Translations under genes and position numbers: made by a program
Part shown: positions 1 to 6,508 of the stretch, in pieces
Numbering within the stretch: the first letter of the stretch is position 1
How the letters are laid out: every line of letters starts with the position of its first letter
The notes under the pieces: model-generated
Told to the model about the DNA's origin: nothing
Databases searched by the model: none
What the model saw: only the letters and a program-made list of their open reading frames with translations
DNA from: an uncultured Butyricicoccus sp.
GTDB taxonomy: Bacteria > Bacillota > Clostridia > Oscillospirales > Butyricicoccaceae
Length of the DNA stretch: 19,153 bases
Direction: 5' to 3'
NCBI GenBank assembly: GCA_947575935.1
Contig: CANPPM010000010.1
Location: forward strand, 1-19,153

Positions 1-686
1 CGATCTATTATTCCTTTGAAAATATCGCGCTGCAGTATTCCACGGCTTCTAATATCGGCGTAATCGTTTCCACCGCGCCGCTGTTTACCGCGATCTTTGC
101 CTGCTTCTTCCTGCGGGAAGAGCCGCTGCGGCCCAGCTTTTTTGCCGGATTTGCAGCGGCGATTGCCGGCGTATTCCTGCTCAATTACAGCGGCTCTGCG
201 GTCAGTCTCAGCCCCAAGGGCGATCTGCTCGCGCTGGCAGCCGCAGTCGCCTGGGGGGTCTATTCCATTCTGGTACGCCGGCTGTCCGAAGCCGGCTATC
301 CGCCCGTACTGCTGACCCGGCGCCTTTTCCTGTGGGGGCTGGTCTTCATGTCGCCATATATTCTGACAGCAGGCTTCTCGCCCTCTCCAGAAGCGCTGTC
401 GCAGCCAGCCAACCTGCTGAATCTCGCCCATTTAAGTTTCCTGGCAGGCTCGCTTGGCTTTGTCACCTGGAATACCGCGGTCAGCTATCTCGGCGCGGTC
501 AAATCAAGCGTTTATATTTACGTGACACCCGTCGTCACGATCATCGTCGCAGCCGCCGTACTCGGCGAACGTTTGACTGCAGCGGGGGCGCTTGGCGTGC
601 TGCTGGTCATCCTGGGCGTTGTACTGAGCGACGGCCGCTTCCCGCGGCTGACCCGCAAAAAACAGGAGGAACACCATGTGGGATGA
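1..686 (+). CDS. EamA/DMT-family drug/metabolite transporter, 5' truncated
   Basis: The reading frame is open from base 3 to the stop at 684-686, so about 227 C-terminal residues are visible and the start lies outside the window. The protein is a run of hydrophobic segments typical of 10-helix EamA (DUF6) permeases of the inner membrane. The visible part has the end of the first EamA repeat (a helix after the STASNIGVIVSTAPLFTAI segment, then the LREEPL turn) and the second repeat, in which SSVYIYVTPVVTIIVAA and LGERLTAAG are the classic final helix pair. Such proteins export metabolites or amino acids, but the substrate cannot be read from sequence. The stop overlaps the next gene by 11 nt, so the two are probably co-transcribed. 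Confidence 0.85.
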   Translation, partial: IYYSFENIALQYSTASNIGVIVSTAPLFTAIFACFFLREEPLRPSFFAGFAAAIAGVFLLNYSGSAVSLSPKGDLLALAAAVAWGVYSILVRRLSEAGYPPVLLTRRLFLWGLVFMSPYILTAGFSPSPEALSQPANLLNLAHLSFLAGSLGFVTWNTAVSYLGAVKSSVYIYVTPVVTIIVAAAVLGERLTAAGALGVLLVILGVVLSDGRFPRLTRKKQEEHHVG

Positions 687-1608
687 TACCGATACCCTTC
701 GCCGTGCCGCGCGGCGGGATTTTCGCCGCCTAGCCTTTACGCTGATCCTGCAGGAACTGGTATTGGTTGGGTCGGCCTACGCCATACAGGATGCCCTGGT
801 TTCCCTCTGGAAGTCCAGCAGCCCTAGCCTCACCTCCAGCGAAGTCTATGACCGCCTGTGGAATACCGGGCTGGATATGATCACAGCCTCACTGCTCGGG
901 CTGGCGGTTGTGCTTTTGCTGCTGGGCAGCCGCCTGCGCCGCCACACCCCCGGCCAGCGGATGGGCCTGCGGCAGTTTGCACTGGCGCTGGTCGGCATCA
1001 ACGGCCTGCAGCTGCTGTCGACCCTGGTTACCGTACCGCTGGAGCAGTTCGTCGAAAGCTTGGGCTATTCGCTGGAGCAGGCAACCGCGGCCTCAACCGG
1101 CGCTTCGGTCACCGTCTCCATGTTCCTTTACTCTGTACTCATTGCACCGTTTGTCGAGGAGCTTATCTTTCGCGGCGCAGTGCTGCGCTGGCTGGAACCC
1201 TGGGGACGCGGCTTTGCCCTGCTCACAAGCGCCGCGCTGTTCGGCCTGATGCATAACAACCTTGTACAGCTGCCAGTCGCAGTCGCCTGTGGGCTTCTGT
1301 TTGGCTATATCGCACAGCGTTTTTCCCTGCGTGCAGCAATCGCTGCCCACGCCGCCAACAACCTGATCGTCGAGCTGGTCAGTCTGCTCCCGGACGAATG
1401 GGCCCTGGCGTGGTCGGTCTACTCGATCGCCATGCTGCTCAGCGCCGCCTACCTGCTCTACTGGTGCCTGACACGGCGGGCCGCACTGCTCTGCTGGCTC
1501 CGCACCAGCAGTCCCCCAGCGGCAAAATGGTTCCTGACCTCCATCCCGGTCTTGCTGCTGCTGCTGATTTACATCATACGCACGCTGGAAAGCGCGCTCC
1601 CCGCATAA
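676..1608 (+). CDS. CPBP-family intramembrane glutamic endopeptidase (CAAX protease-like)
   Basis: This 310-residue polytopic membrane protein carries the CPBP/Abi signature. Motif 1 is EEL-IFRG with E161, E162 and R166, motif 2 is FGLMHNN with H193, and motif 3 is H225 to N229 (HAANN). These are the expected catalytic residues of the glutamate-dependent Rce1-like proteases. About seven or eight hydrophobic segments are visible, the last near the C-terminus (LTSIPVLLLLLIYII). The start at 676 has an AGGAGGA site at 664-670 and overlaps the transporter gene by 11 nt, suggesting translational coupling. Bacterial members have roles such as peptide maturation, bacteriocin self-immunity and membrane protein processing; which one applies here is unknown. 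No bacteriocin precursor is obvious next to it, although three 31-residue proteins are encoded convergently just downstream. Confidence 0.88.
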   Translation: MWDDTDTLRRAARRDFRRLAFTLILQELVLVGSAYAIQDALVSLWKSSSPSLTSSEVYDRLWNTGLDMITASLLGLAVVLLLLGSRLRRHTPGQRMGLRQFALALVGINGLQLLSTLVTVPLEQFVESLGYSLEQATAASTGASVTVSMFLYSVLIAPFVEELIFRGAVLRWLEPWGRGFALLTSAALFGLMHNNLVQLPVAVACGLLFGYIAQRFSLRAAIAAHAANNLIVELVSLLPDEWALAWSVYSIAMLLSAAYLLYWCLTRRAALLCWLRTSSPPAAKWFLTSIPVLLLLLIYIIRTLESALPA

Positions 1609-1618
1609 TATCCATAAT

Positions 1619-1656
1619 AAAACCGGTGAGGGCAATTCTCTGCCTTCACCGGTTTT
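1619..1656. terminator. Bidirectional intrinsic terminator between CPBP gene and the small-protein array
   Basis: An inverted repeat pairs 1619-1634 with 1641-1656: AAAACCGGTGAGGGCA against TGCCTTCACCGGTTTT, with one G-T pair and a 6-nt loop. It ends in T4 on the plus strand and in TTTTATTAT on the minus strand. It lies 11 nt after the CPBP stop and 20 nt past the last small-protein stop, so it can serve both convergent units. Confidence 0.8.
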
Positions 1657-1675
1657 GCAGTCCCTTTCGGAACCT

Positions 1676-1771
1676 TTATTTGTGTCTACGTGCACGGCGC
1701 ATCTCGCGCTGCATCAAAGTCAGGTCGTTCAAACGGGCATTTACCAGACCATTAAAATATTCACGAAACAT
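1676..1771 (-). CDS. 31-residue small protein, copy A (third in the transcript)
   Basis: This ORF is too short for usual gene finders. It starts with ATG at 1771-1769 and stops with TAA at 1678-1676, and AAAAAGGAGG lies 6-7 nt upstream of the start. The 31-residue product begins MFREYFNGLVNARL and ends in a basic tail (RRARRHK). It is one of three tandem paralogues: copies A and B share 25/31 residues, and A and C share 25/31. Twenty positions are invariant in all three, including F2, R3, F6, G8-V10, A12-R13, D16-T18, M20-R26 and R28. Hydrophobic and charged residues alternate so that an amphipathic helix is plausible. There is no signal peptide, transmembrane segment or cysteine. I do not recognise the family. 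The codons differ synonymously between copies at many invariant residues, which supports real translation. Confidence 0.75.
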   Translation of the reverse strand: MFREYFNGLVNARLNDLTLMQREMRRARRHK

Positions 1772-1822
1772 AAGGATCCTCCTTTTTCAGTGTTTCGAAT
1801 CAAAGGTGCATCCGCAGGCGCC

Positions 1823-1918
1823 TTATCTGTGTCTGCGAACGCGGCGCATCTCGCGCTGCATCAGGGTCAAGTCGTTCATACGGGCGTCAACCAGCCCTTC
1901 AAAATATGCACGGAACAT
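1823..1918 (-). CDS. 31-residue small protein, copy B (middle)
   Basis: ATG at 1918-1916, TAA at 1825-1823, with an AAAGGAGG ribosome binding site 8-10 nt upstream. The 31-residue product begins MFRAYFEGLVDARM and has the same MQREMRR core and basic C-terminus as the flanking copies. It matches copy A at 25/31 and copy C at 21/31 residues. The gap to copy A is 51 nt and the gap from copy C is 111 nt. The longer upstream gap holds a weak promoter-like pair on the minus strand (TTGCTT, 18 nt, TAATAA at about 1983-2012) and a 10-codon ORF that I do not call. Function unknown. Confidence 0.75.
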   Translation of the reverse strand: MFRAYFEGLVDARMNDLTLMQREMRRVRRHR

Positions 1919-2029
1919 CAGCGGTTCCTCCTTTCCGGTTGTCATCCCTCTAGTAAAGGGCGTTTGTCTCGGGATTCTGCATTATTACAGACTCCTCTCT
2001 ATAGAAAGCAAAAACGAGAACTGCAGCGC

Positions 2030-2125
2030 TTACTTCTGTACGCGCGCACGGCGCATCTCACGCTGCATCTGGGTCAGGTCTCCGAGACGCGCGTCTACGA
2101 GACCATTAAAAAGCTCACGGAACAT
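2030..2125 (-). CDS. 31-residue small protein, copy C (first in the transcript)
   Basis: ATG at 2125-2123, TAA at 2032-2030, preceded by AAAGGAGGG at a good distance. The product begins MFRELFNGLVDARL and ends RARVQK, so its tail is less basic than those of copies A and B. It shares 25/31 residues with A and 21/31 with B. It is the first of the three on the minus strand and sits behind a roughly 195-nt GC-rich leader. Differences from the other copies are concentrated at residues 4, 5, 7, 11, 14, 15, 19, 27 and 29-31, and the remaining 20 positions are constant. Family and function are not recognised. Confidence 0.75.
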   Translation of the reverse strand: MFRELFNGLVDARLGDLTQMQREMRRARVQK

Positions 2126-2323
2126 TTCCTGTCCCTCCTTTCGCGGCTTTATCCATGGTTGATGGTTCTCCCCGCCGCCCCAAAAGCGGGCCCGGCGGCC
2201 GTCCAGCCCTTGCAGGGGGATCGTGTCCCCTGCCCGGCCTACGATGATATCTTACCGCAATCTACAAAAGAAGTCCAGTGGTAAACTGCCGGTTTCTCCG
2301 CCAAAAGCTCCCATGATTTCGTT
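2126..2323 (-). promoter_or_regulatory. GC-rich structured leader of the small-protein array
   Basis: There is no convincing gene in this stretch. On the minus strand it would be the 5' untranslated leader of copy C. It can form at least two strong hairpins: GCAGGGG with CCCCCTGC around 2205-2231, and GGCCGCC with GGCGGCG around 2168-2201. These hairpins are not followed by a U-run, so they are not plain terminators. A regulatory role is inference. Confidence 0.4.
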
Positions 2324-2352
2324 ATTATACACAAAACACACATATATAAATT
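2324..2352 (-). promoter_or_regulatory. Candidate promoter of the small-protein array
   Basis: A perfect TATAAT -10 box lies on the minus strand at 2329-2324, within an AT-rich island (about 2318-2375) that contrasts with the GC-rich surroundings. The hexamer 17 nt upstream (AATTTA) is a poor -35. The -10 is well placed to start the roughly 195-nt leader of copy C. The stretch from 2353 to 2499 holds nothing I can support. Confidence 0.45.
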
Positions 2353-2499
2353 ATGCATATTGACTATATTTCTTTCTGAACAAGGGTTTGTGCAGCATTT
2401 TGTTCCTGTATTCCTATCAAAACGTTCTCCTATACCTGTTCTTCGCCCGAATGGCCTTCCCCGCGGAACAGGCAGCAGGCGCGCCAAAAAGGGGCCCTC

Positions 2500-2760
2500 T
2501 CATCCCCGCGGTTCCTTGCCGTCAGCGGCCTGGTCGATCCTGCTGCGCAGGCATTCCAGTTCCTCCTGAAGCGCCTGCCGCTCAGCTGCCAATGTCCCCG
2601 GCTCCGCAGAAACCTCCGCAAGCTCCAGCATGCGCTCCAACAGCACGCGGATTTCATCCAGCCGATCCTCCAAAGAGGGCCTCATCGGATCGGTATCCAA
2701 CGAAGGATTCCCCTGCCCAATACACGCCTCTTTTTGGCCGGCGCTGTATGCATCCATCAT
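2500..2760 (-). CDS. Hypothetical 86-residue coiled-coil protein
   Basis: The start is ATG at 2760-2758, chosen because AGGAGG at 2768-2773 is then 7 nt upstream; the in-frame ATG at 2766 would leave only one base. The 86-residue product has a short polar N-terminus (AYSAGQKEACIGQG) and then two acidic, leucine-rich helical stretches, about residues 29-50 (LEDRLDEIRVLLERMLELAEV) and 57-78 (LAAERQALQEELECLRSRI). Their heptad-like spacing suggests a short antiparallel or intermolecular coiled coil. It has no transmembrane segment or recognised catalytic motif. A weak GGGG/CCCC hairpin followed by T5 sits at 2486-2507, overlapping the stop. It stands alone, between the small-protein array promoter and the small RNA locus. 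Function unknown. Confidence 0.65.
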   Translation of the reverse strand: MMDAYSAGQKEACIGQGNPSLDTDPMRPSLEDRLDEIRVLLERMLELAEVSAEPGTLAAERQALQEELECLRSRIDQAADGKEPRG

Positions 2761-2927
2761 AATCATTCCTCCTGTAAAAGCGGCCCCCAAGCAGCCGTTT
2801 GCCGCGGACACCCTTCGGCATCCAACCAAACGGCTGATGGCCGGCGGATTCTTTTGCGCAAATCACGGCTTCTCCAACCATATGATCGACTTCCGGATAT
2901 TGGCAGTCCCCAACCGTACTTTGGGGT

Positions 2928-2956
2928 TTGACAAAACAGCTGCGGGCCGCTATACT
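2928..2956 (+). promoter_or_regulatory. Sigma-A promoter for the small RNA
   Basis: TTGACA at 2928-2933, a 17-nt spacer and TATACT at 2951-2956 make a near-consensus housekeeping promoter, with the same two hexamers and spacing as the gcv operon promoter. Transcription should begin near 2963. No protein gene with a ribosome binding site follows on this strand. Confidence 0.8.
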
Positions 2957-2962
2957 AATAGC

Positions 2963-3197
2963 ATGGACAGCGGAAACGCCGCCGATGCCGTATCCCCTTT
3001 ATTTTCTCCTGTTTTCAAACCTCCATTTCTGAAAAATATTCATTTCTTTCATTTCCTTACCCGACAAACGGCGCGTTTCCATTGGAATCTGACAGGGCAA
3101 TACATGCCTGCGCTCTGCGCACCGCGGGGCTCCCGACGGATGCCCCGCACCGAAAAAAGACTGCTCCAAATCATGTCGCATTTGGGCAGTCTTTTTT
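2963..3197 (+). ncRNA. Candidate small RNA with pyrimidine-rich loop and intrinsic terminator
   Basis: A strong promoter (2928-2956) and a very strong terminator (3153-3197) bracket about 235 nt with no credible ORF: the only ATG near the start has no leader, and its frame runs on through the terminator. The transcript can fold. 2972-2984 pairs with 3069-3080 (GGAAACG with CGTTTCC, then four more G-C pairs past a bulged C). This encloses a long unpaired C/U-rich loop (about 2985-3065) with the anti-Shine-Dalgarno stretches CTCCTG and CCTCC. A second hairpin pairs GCGGGGC 3124-3130 with GCCCCGC 3142-3148. C/U-rich single-stranded segments that bind ribosome binding sites are known in Gram-positive regulatory RNAs such as RsaE/RoxS. 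Assignment as a trans-acting regulator is inference. The upstream stretch 2761-2927 holds only the ribosome binding site of the 86-residue gene. Confidence 0.55.
3153..3197. terminator. Strong bidirectional terminator (small RNA / lpdA operon end)
   Basis: AAAAAAGACTGC at 3153-3164 pairs with GCAGTCTTTTTT at 3186-3197, extended past one bulged U by CCAAAT 3166-3171 with ATTTGG 3180-3185, leaving an 8-nt loop. The 18-bp stem has six T on the 3' side in both orientations. It ends the small RNA on the plus strand and, 54 nt beyond the lpdA stop, the gcv operon on the minus strand. Confidence 0.9.
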
Positions 3198-3250
3198 CTG
3201 TTCTCCGAGATGCGCACAGCCCCGCAGGCTCCCCGGACGCGTACAGGCAA

Positions 3251-4618
3251 TCACCTCCTGCGCGCCGCCTGCGCTGCCTGCGCCAAACTTTCCCCAAAGG
3301 TCGGATGCGGCAGGATCGCCCGGAGCAGCTGGCGGCGCGTCATACCGTTTGCACAGGCAAGCGCCGGCGCAGCAATCAGGTCTGTCGCGCGGGCGCACAT
3401 CAGCTGCGCGCCAATCAGCACCTCATCCTCCGCGCGAAAAATCAACTTGACAAAGCCGCGCTCGGTATGCTCAATGACCGACTTACCATTGGCGGCGGTC
3501 GGGACCTTACCGACCTGTAAGGCGATCCACGCCGCCTTGGCCTGCTCCTCTGTCATGCCGACCGAAGCAATCTCGGGATCGGTATACACACAGCTTGGCA
3601 CACATTTCAAATTGGTCAAAACTGGTTTGCCCGCCAACTGGTGCGCCACTGCCGCGCCCTGCGCGCTGGCGACATGGGCCAACTGCATATTGCCCGCCAC
3701 CACATCACCGACCGCAAAAATCCCCTTCACCGAGGTTTCGAAATTTTCATCACAGACCAACGCCCCGTGCAAGGTCTCCGGCTGCAGCGCACCGGCAAAT
3801 AAGCCGTCCAAGCAAGGCCGCCGTCCCACGGCAACCAATACGCCATCCCCTTCTGCACGGCACACCGCCCCCTGTTTTCCCGTATAAACGACTGCGAGGC
3901 CTCCTTCTACAGCCTCAATCCGCTCGACCTTGGCTCCTAAGGCAGTCGTCACACCTCGCTTTTTCAGGAGCACCGCAAGCGACTGCGACAGCTCCCGATC
4001 CATCGACGGCAGCAGCCGCGTCCCCGCCTCAAGGACTGTCACGGCGCGACCCAATGCACGGTAGATCGATGCAAATTCCACCCCAATAACACCGCCGCCG
4101 ATGATAACCAGCCGCCCAAAATCCCGTCCTGCCGGCTCCAACAGCGCATCGCTTGTCACCACCCCCGGCAGCTCCAGCCCAGGGATTTGCGGACAGGCCG
4201 GCGCCGCGCCGGACGCAACCAATAGTTTTTCCGCCGTGTACCGTTCCGTACCGACGCACACCGCATTCGGCGCAACAATCTGTGCACACCCAGCGATCAC
4301 TGTGATCTTCTGCGTCCGAAAAGACTGCGCCATACTCTCGCGCAGGTTGAGCACCGCTTCATCTTTGCAGCGCTGTACTGCATCAAAATCAAATTCCACA
4401 TCGGCCGCCCGGATGCCAAGACTATCCGACGCGCGGATGGCCGCCAGCTGTCCCGCCGCATGCAGCAGCGCCTTGGCCGGCATACACCCACGGTTCAGGC
4501 AGGCGCCGCCCAGCTCAGCCTTTTCAATCACAGCCGTCCGCAGCCCCAGAGCCGCTGCATGCTCTGCCGCGGCACGACCTCCCGGGCCTGCTCCAATGAT
4601 AATCAGATCAAAATCCAT
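3251..4618 (-). CDS. lpdA: Dihydrolipoyl dehydrogenase (L protein of glycine cleavage system)
   Basis: LpdA reoxidises the dihydrolipoyl arm of GcvH with NAD+. The 455-residue protein is full length for the family. It has the FAD-binding GAGPGG at residues 9-14, the redox-active disulfide C40/C45 in GGACLNRGCMPAKALL, the second GGGVIGVE nucleotide-binding loop for NAD near residue 174, the GIFAVGDV segment, and the C-terminal catalytic pair H438/E443 in HPTFGE. The redox motif reads CLNRGC where CLNVGC is common; the cysteine spacing is normal. Start ATG 4618 has GGGGAGG just upstream and lies 4 nt after the lplA stop, so it is the last gene of the operon. The last codons happen to create AGGAGGTGA, but no gene follows. 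Confidence 0.95.
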   Translation of the reverse strand: MDFDLIIIGAGPGGRAAAEHAAALGLRTAVIEKAELGGACLNRGCMPAKALLHAAGQLAAIRASDSLGIRAADVEFDFDAVQRCKDEAVLNLRESMAQSFRTQKITVIAGCAQIVAPNAVCVGTERYTAEKLLVASGAAPACPQIPGLELPGVVTSDALLEPAGRDFGRLVIIGGGVIGVEFASIYRALGRAVTVLEAGTRLLPSMDRELSQSLAVLLKKRGVTTALGAKVERIEAVEGGLAVVYTGKQGAVCRAEGDGVLVAVGRRPCLDGLFAGALQPETLHGALVCDENFETSVKGIFAVGDVVAGNMQLAHVASAQGAAVAHQLAGKPVLTNLKCVPSCVYTDPEIASVGMTEEQAKAAWIALQVGKVPTAANGKSVIEHTERGFVKLIFRAEDEVLIGAQLMCARATDLIAAPALACANGMTRRQLLRAILPHPTFGESLAQAAQAARRR

Positions 4619-4622
4619 GCTT

Positions 4623-5630
4623 TTACCTCCCCGAGGACTCCAGACGGCTCGGGACTACCGCTTCCAAAAAATATGCGGCGATCTCCGCAGACCGTTCCCC
4701 ATCCGCCGCGCATATCGCGTCCGCCATGGCCCGCGCGGAAAAACGGACCCCTTCCAGCAGCTGCGGCAGGCGGCTTACTAAATCCCATTCCATCGCATCC
4801 GAATAGACGCGTACTCCGGTCAATCGCCCCGCCTGGACGTCGGCATACAGCTGCAATCCCCCCCAATCAAACCGTGTGGAAAGGGAAAGGGCCGAAGGCC
4901 GCCTCACGCTCAGCCGCCACTCGTCCGAAGCATACCAGGCCGCGCGCGCCTGCACTGCATCCTCATCCAGCCGGCAGGCAGGCAGAGGCTGGGGCTGGCT
5001 GCCATAAACGGTCCCAAACGCCTCTGTCAGCGCTTCGCACATACGGTCAGTCGTTAGCCCGGGAGAAAATTCGCTCAGATTTGCCACCCGTGCACGCACC
5101 GAGCGTACGCCCTTACTTTCCAGCTTATCCTGTGATACATTCAAATAGCGGGCCATATCGTCCAGCCGGGTCTGCAGCAGCAGGGTCCCATGGTGATAAC
5201 GATGCCCCCCAGACGTGTAAAACGCACTGCCCGAAACTTTCCTGCCATCCACGGTCAGATCATTCCGCCCGGCAGGCTCCGCGCGGAGCCCCAGCAGCCG
5301 GCACGCCCGCGTGAGAACGGAAAGCTGCCGCTCAACGCAGTACTCCTCCCGGCAGAGCAAAAACGTAAAATTCAGATTGCCCAAATCATGATACACCGCG
5401 CCGCCGCCGGAAAGACGCCGCGCAAGGCAGCCGCCTTCCGCTTCCAACGCCTCTACATCGCATTCTTTCCAGCAATCCTGATTGCGGCCTACGACCACAG
5501 CCCGACGGTTCTGCCACAGATAGAGGATGCATTCGCCAGGCTGCACCGCCTTCAGCAGCAGCTCCTCACGGGCTAGATTCACATACGGATCCGTACACGC
5601 GGTGCGCAGCAGCAACGTCCTTGCGATCAC
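4623..5630 (-). CDS. lplA: Lipoate-protein ligase A
   Basis: LplA activates free lipoate with ATP and attaches it to lipoyl domains; its target here is most likely GcvH. The 335-residue protein includes both the catalytic and the C-terminal accessory domain. It shows the family signature RRLSGGGAVYHDLGNLNFTF at residues 71-90, the catalytic lysine K131 in DGRKVSGSAFY (compare K133 of E. coli LplA), and GGHRYHHGTLL. The start is GTG at 5630-5628, overlapping the sdaAA TGA by GTGA, with GGAG 8 nt upstream inside sdaAA. An alternative would be an N-terminally shifted start, but this position fits the family length. Confidence 0.93.
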   Translation of the reverse strand: MIARTLLLRTACTDPYVNLAREELLLKAVQPGECILYLWQNRRAVVVGRNQDCWKECDVEALEAEGGCLARRLSGGGAVYHDLGNLNFTFLLCREEYCVERQLSVLTRACRLLGLRAEPAGRNDLTVDGRKVSGSAFYTSGGHRYHHGTLLLQTRLDDMARYLNVSQDKLESKGVRSVRARVANLSEFSPGLTTDRMCEALTEAFGTVYGSQPQPLPACRLDEDAVQARAAWYASDEWRLSVRRPSALSLSTRFDWGGLQLYADVQAGRLTGVRVYSDAMEWDLVSRLPQLLEGVRFSARAMADAICAADGERSAEIAAYFLEAVVPSRLESSGR

Positions 5631-6508
5631 TGCCCCTGCTCCGGAAACAGTTCCTTGGCAATGCGGCGGCCGGTCGGAGTCGCAGCAATGCCGCCCTGCG
5701 CGGTCTCCTTCAGCGCGTCAGGCAGCAGATGGCCCACCTTAAGCATGGCCTCTACCACTTCGTCAGGCGGAATCACCGACCGCATGCCTGCAAGCGCCAA
5801 ATCCGCCGAAACCAATGCATTCACCGCCTGGGATGCGTTGCGCTGTGCACAGGGGACCTGGACCAAACCGGCAATTGGGTCACAGACCAACCCCATGGCG
5901 TTCATCAAAGCAAATGCCGCCGCATGGATACAAGCCTCATTGGTCCCGTTAACCAGGAAGACCGCGGCAGAGGCGGCCATCGCCGCCGCCACGCCGCACT
6001 CCGCCTGGCAGCCGCCCTCCGCGCCCGATACCGTTGCATTCCTTGTAATCACCGCGCCCACGCCTGAAGCCGTCAGCAGCGCCAGCTGGAGTTCTCCGCG
6101 CGACAAATCGTATTCCTCCCGCAGCCCGAACAGCACCGCCGGCAGAATACCGCATGCGCCCGCAGTCGGGGCGGCGCAGATGCAGCCCATGGACGCATTC
6201 ACCTCGGAACAGGACAGCGCAAATGCCATGACACGGTTTGCCAGCCCCCCTGCAAGGCCTTTCCGGTCATTGGCATACCTTGCATGCCGGCTGGCCACGC
6301 CCGAGATCAGCCCGCCGACCGTTTCCAACGGACTTTCCAGCGCACGCATAGCCGACTGCTCCATAACCGAAAGACGGGTATCCAGCCGCATCAGCAGCTC
6401 ATGCTCCTTGATTTCGGAAAGGCGCATCTCCTCCTCCGCGATGATCCGCCAGAGCGGCTGCTTTGCCTCGGTTGCCTCCGCGAGGAGACTTGTCAGATCT
6501 TTATACAT
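5627..6508 (-). CDS. sdaAA: L-serine dehydratase, iron-sulfur-dependent, alpha subunit
   Basis: SdaAA with SdaAB converts L-serine to pyruvate and ammonia using a catalytic [4Fe-4S] cluster, in the cytoplasm. The protein is 293 residues from ATG 6508, which is preceded by GGAGGG at 6517-6522 and 8 nt of spacing; the longer open frame up to 6535 lacks a ribosome binding site. Family landmarks are AAPTAGACGILPAVLFG, the GGCQAECG cysteine segment, and CDPIAGLVQVPCAQRN, which carries two cysteines 11 residues apart. These are consistent with the cluster ligands of type 2 serine dehydratases. It overlaps sdaAB by 8 nt upstream and shares GTGA with lplA downstream, so the genes are translationally coupled. 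Its presence in the gcv operon suggests that serine made from glycine is drained to pyruvate. Confidence 0.95.
   Translation of the reverse strand: MYKDLTSLLAEATEAKQPLWRIIAEEEMRLSEIKEHELLMRLDTRLSVMEQSAMRALESPLETVGGLISGVASRHARYANDRKGLAGGLANRVMAFALSCSEVNASMGCICAAPTAGACGILPAVLFGLREEYDLSRGELQLALLTASGVGAVITRNATVSGAEGGCQAECGVAAAMAASAAVFLVNGTNEACIHAAAFALMNAMGLVCDPIAGLVQVPCAQRNASQAVNALVSADLALAGMRSVIPPDEVVEAMLKVGHLLPDALKETAQGGIAATPTGRRIAKELFPEQGQ

Noticed and set aside
1785..1800. TTCGAATC resembling a tRNA T-loop
   Set aside because: No acceptor stem, anticodon arm or CCA end can be formed around it; no tRNA or rRNA gene is visible in the window.
1950..1982. A 10-codon minus-strand ORF between small-protein copies C and B
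   Set aside because: It does not resemble the 31-residue family, and its AGGAG site is probably chance in a purine-rich stretch.
1676..2125. Direct repeats suggesting a CRISPR-like or other repeat array
   Set aside because: The repeated units are coding frames with individual ribosome binding sites, unequal spacing and synonymous differences; no short palindromic repeats with uniform spacers exist.
3180..3260. AGGAGGTGA at the end of lpdA followed by a TTG-started frame
   Set aside because: Spacing to the TTG is only 3 nt and the frame passes through the operon terminator. The motif arises from the arginine codons at the end of lpdA.
2630..3520. A 296-codon plus-strand open frame across the small RNA locus
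   Set aside because: It runs through a strong terminator and into the antisense of lpdA, and has no recognisable protein pattern. The ATG at 2963, at the predicted transcript start, would be leaderless.
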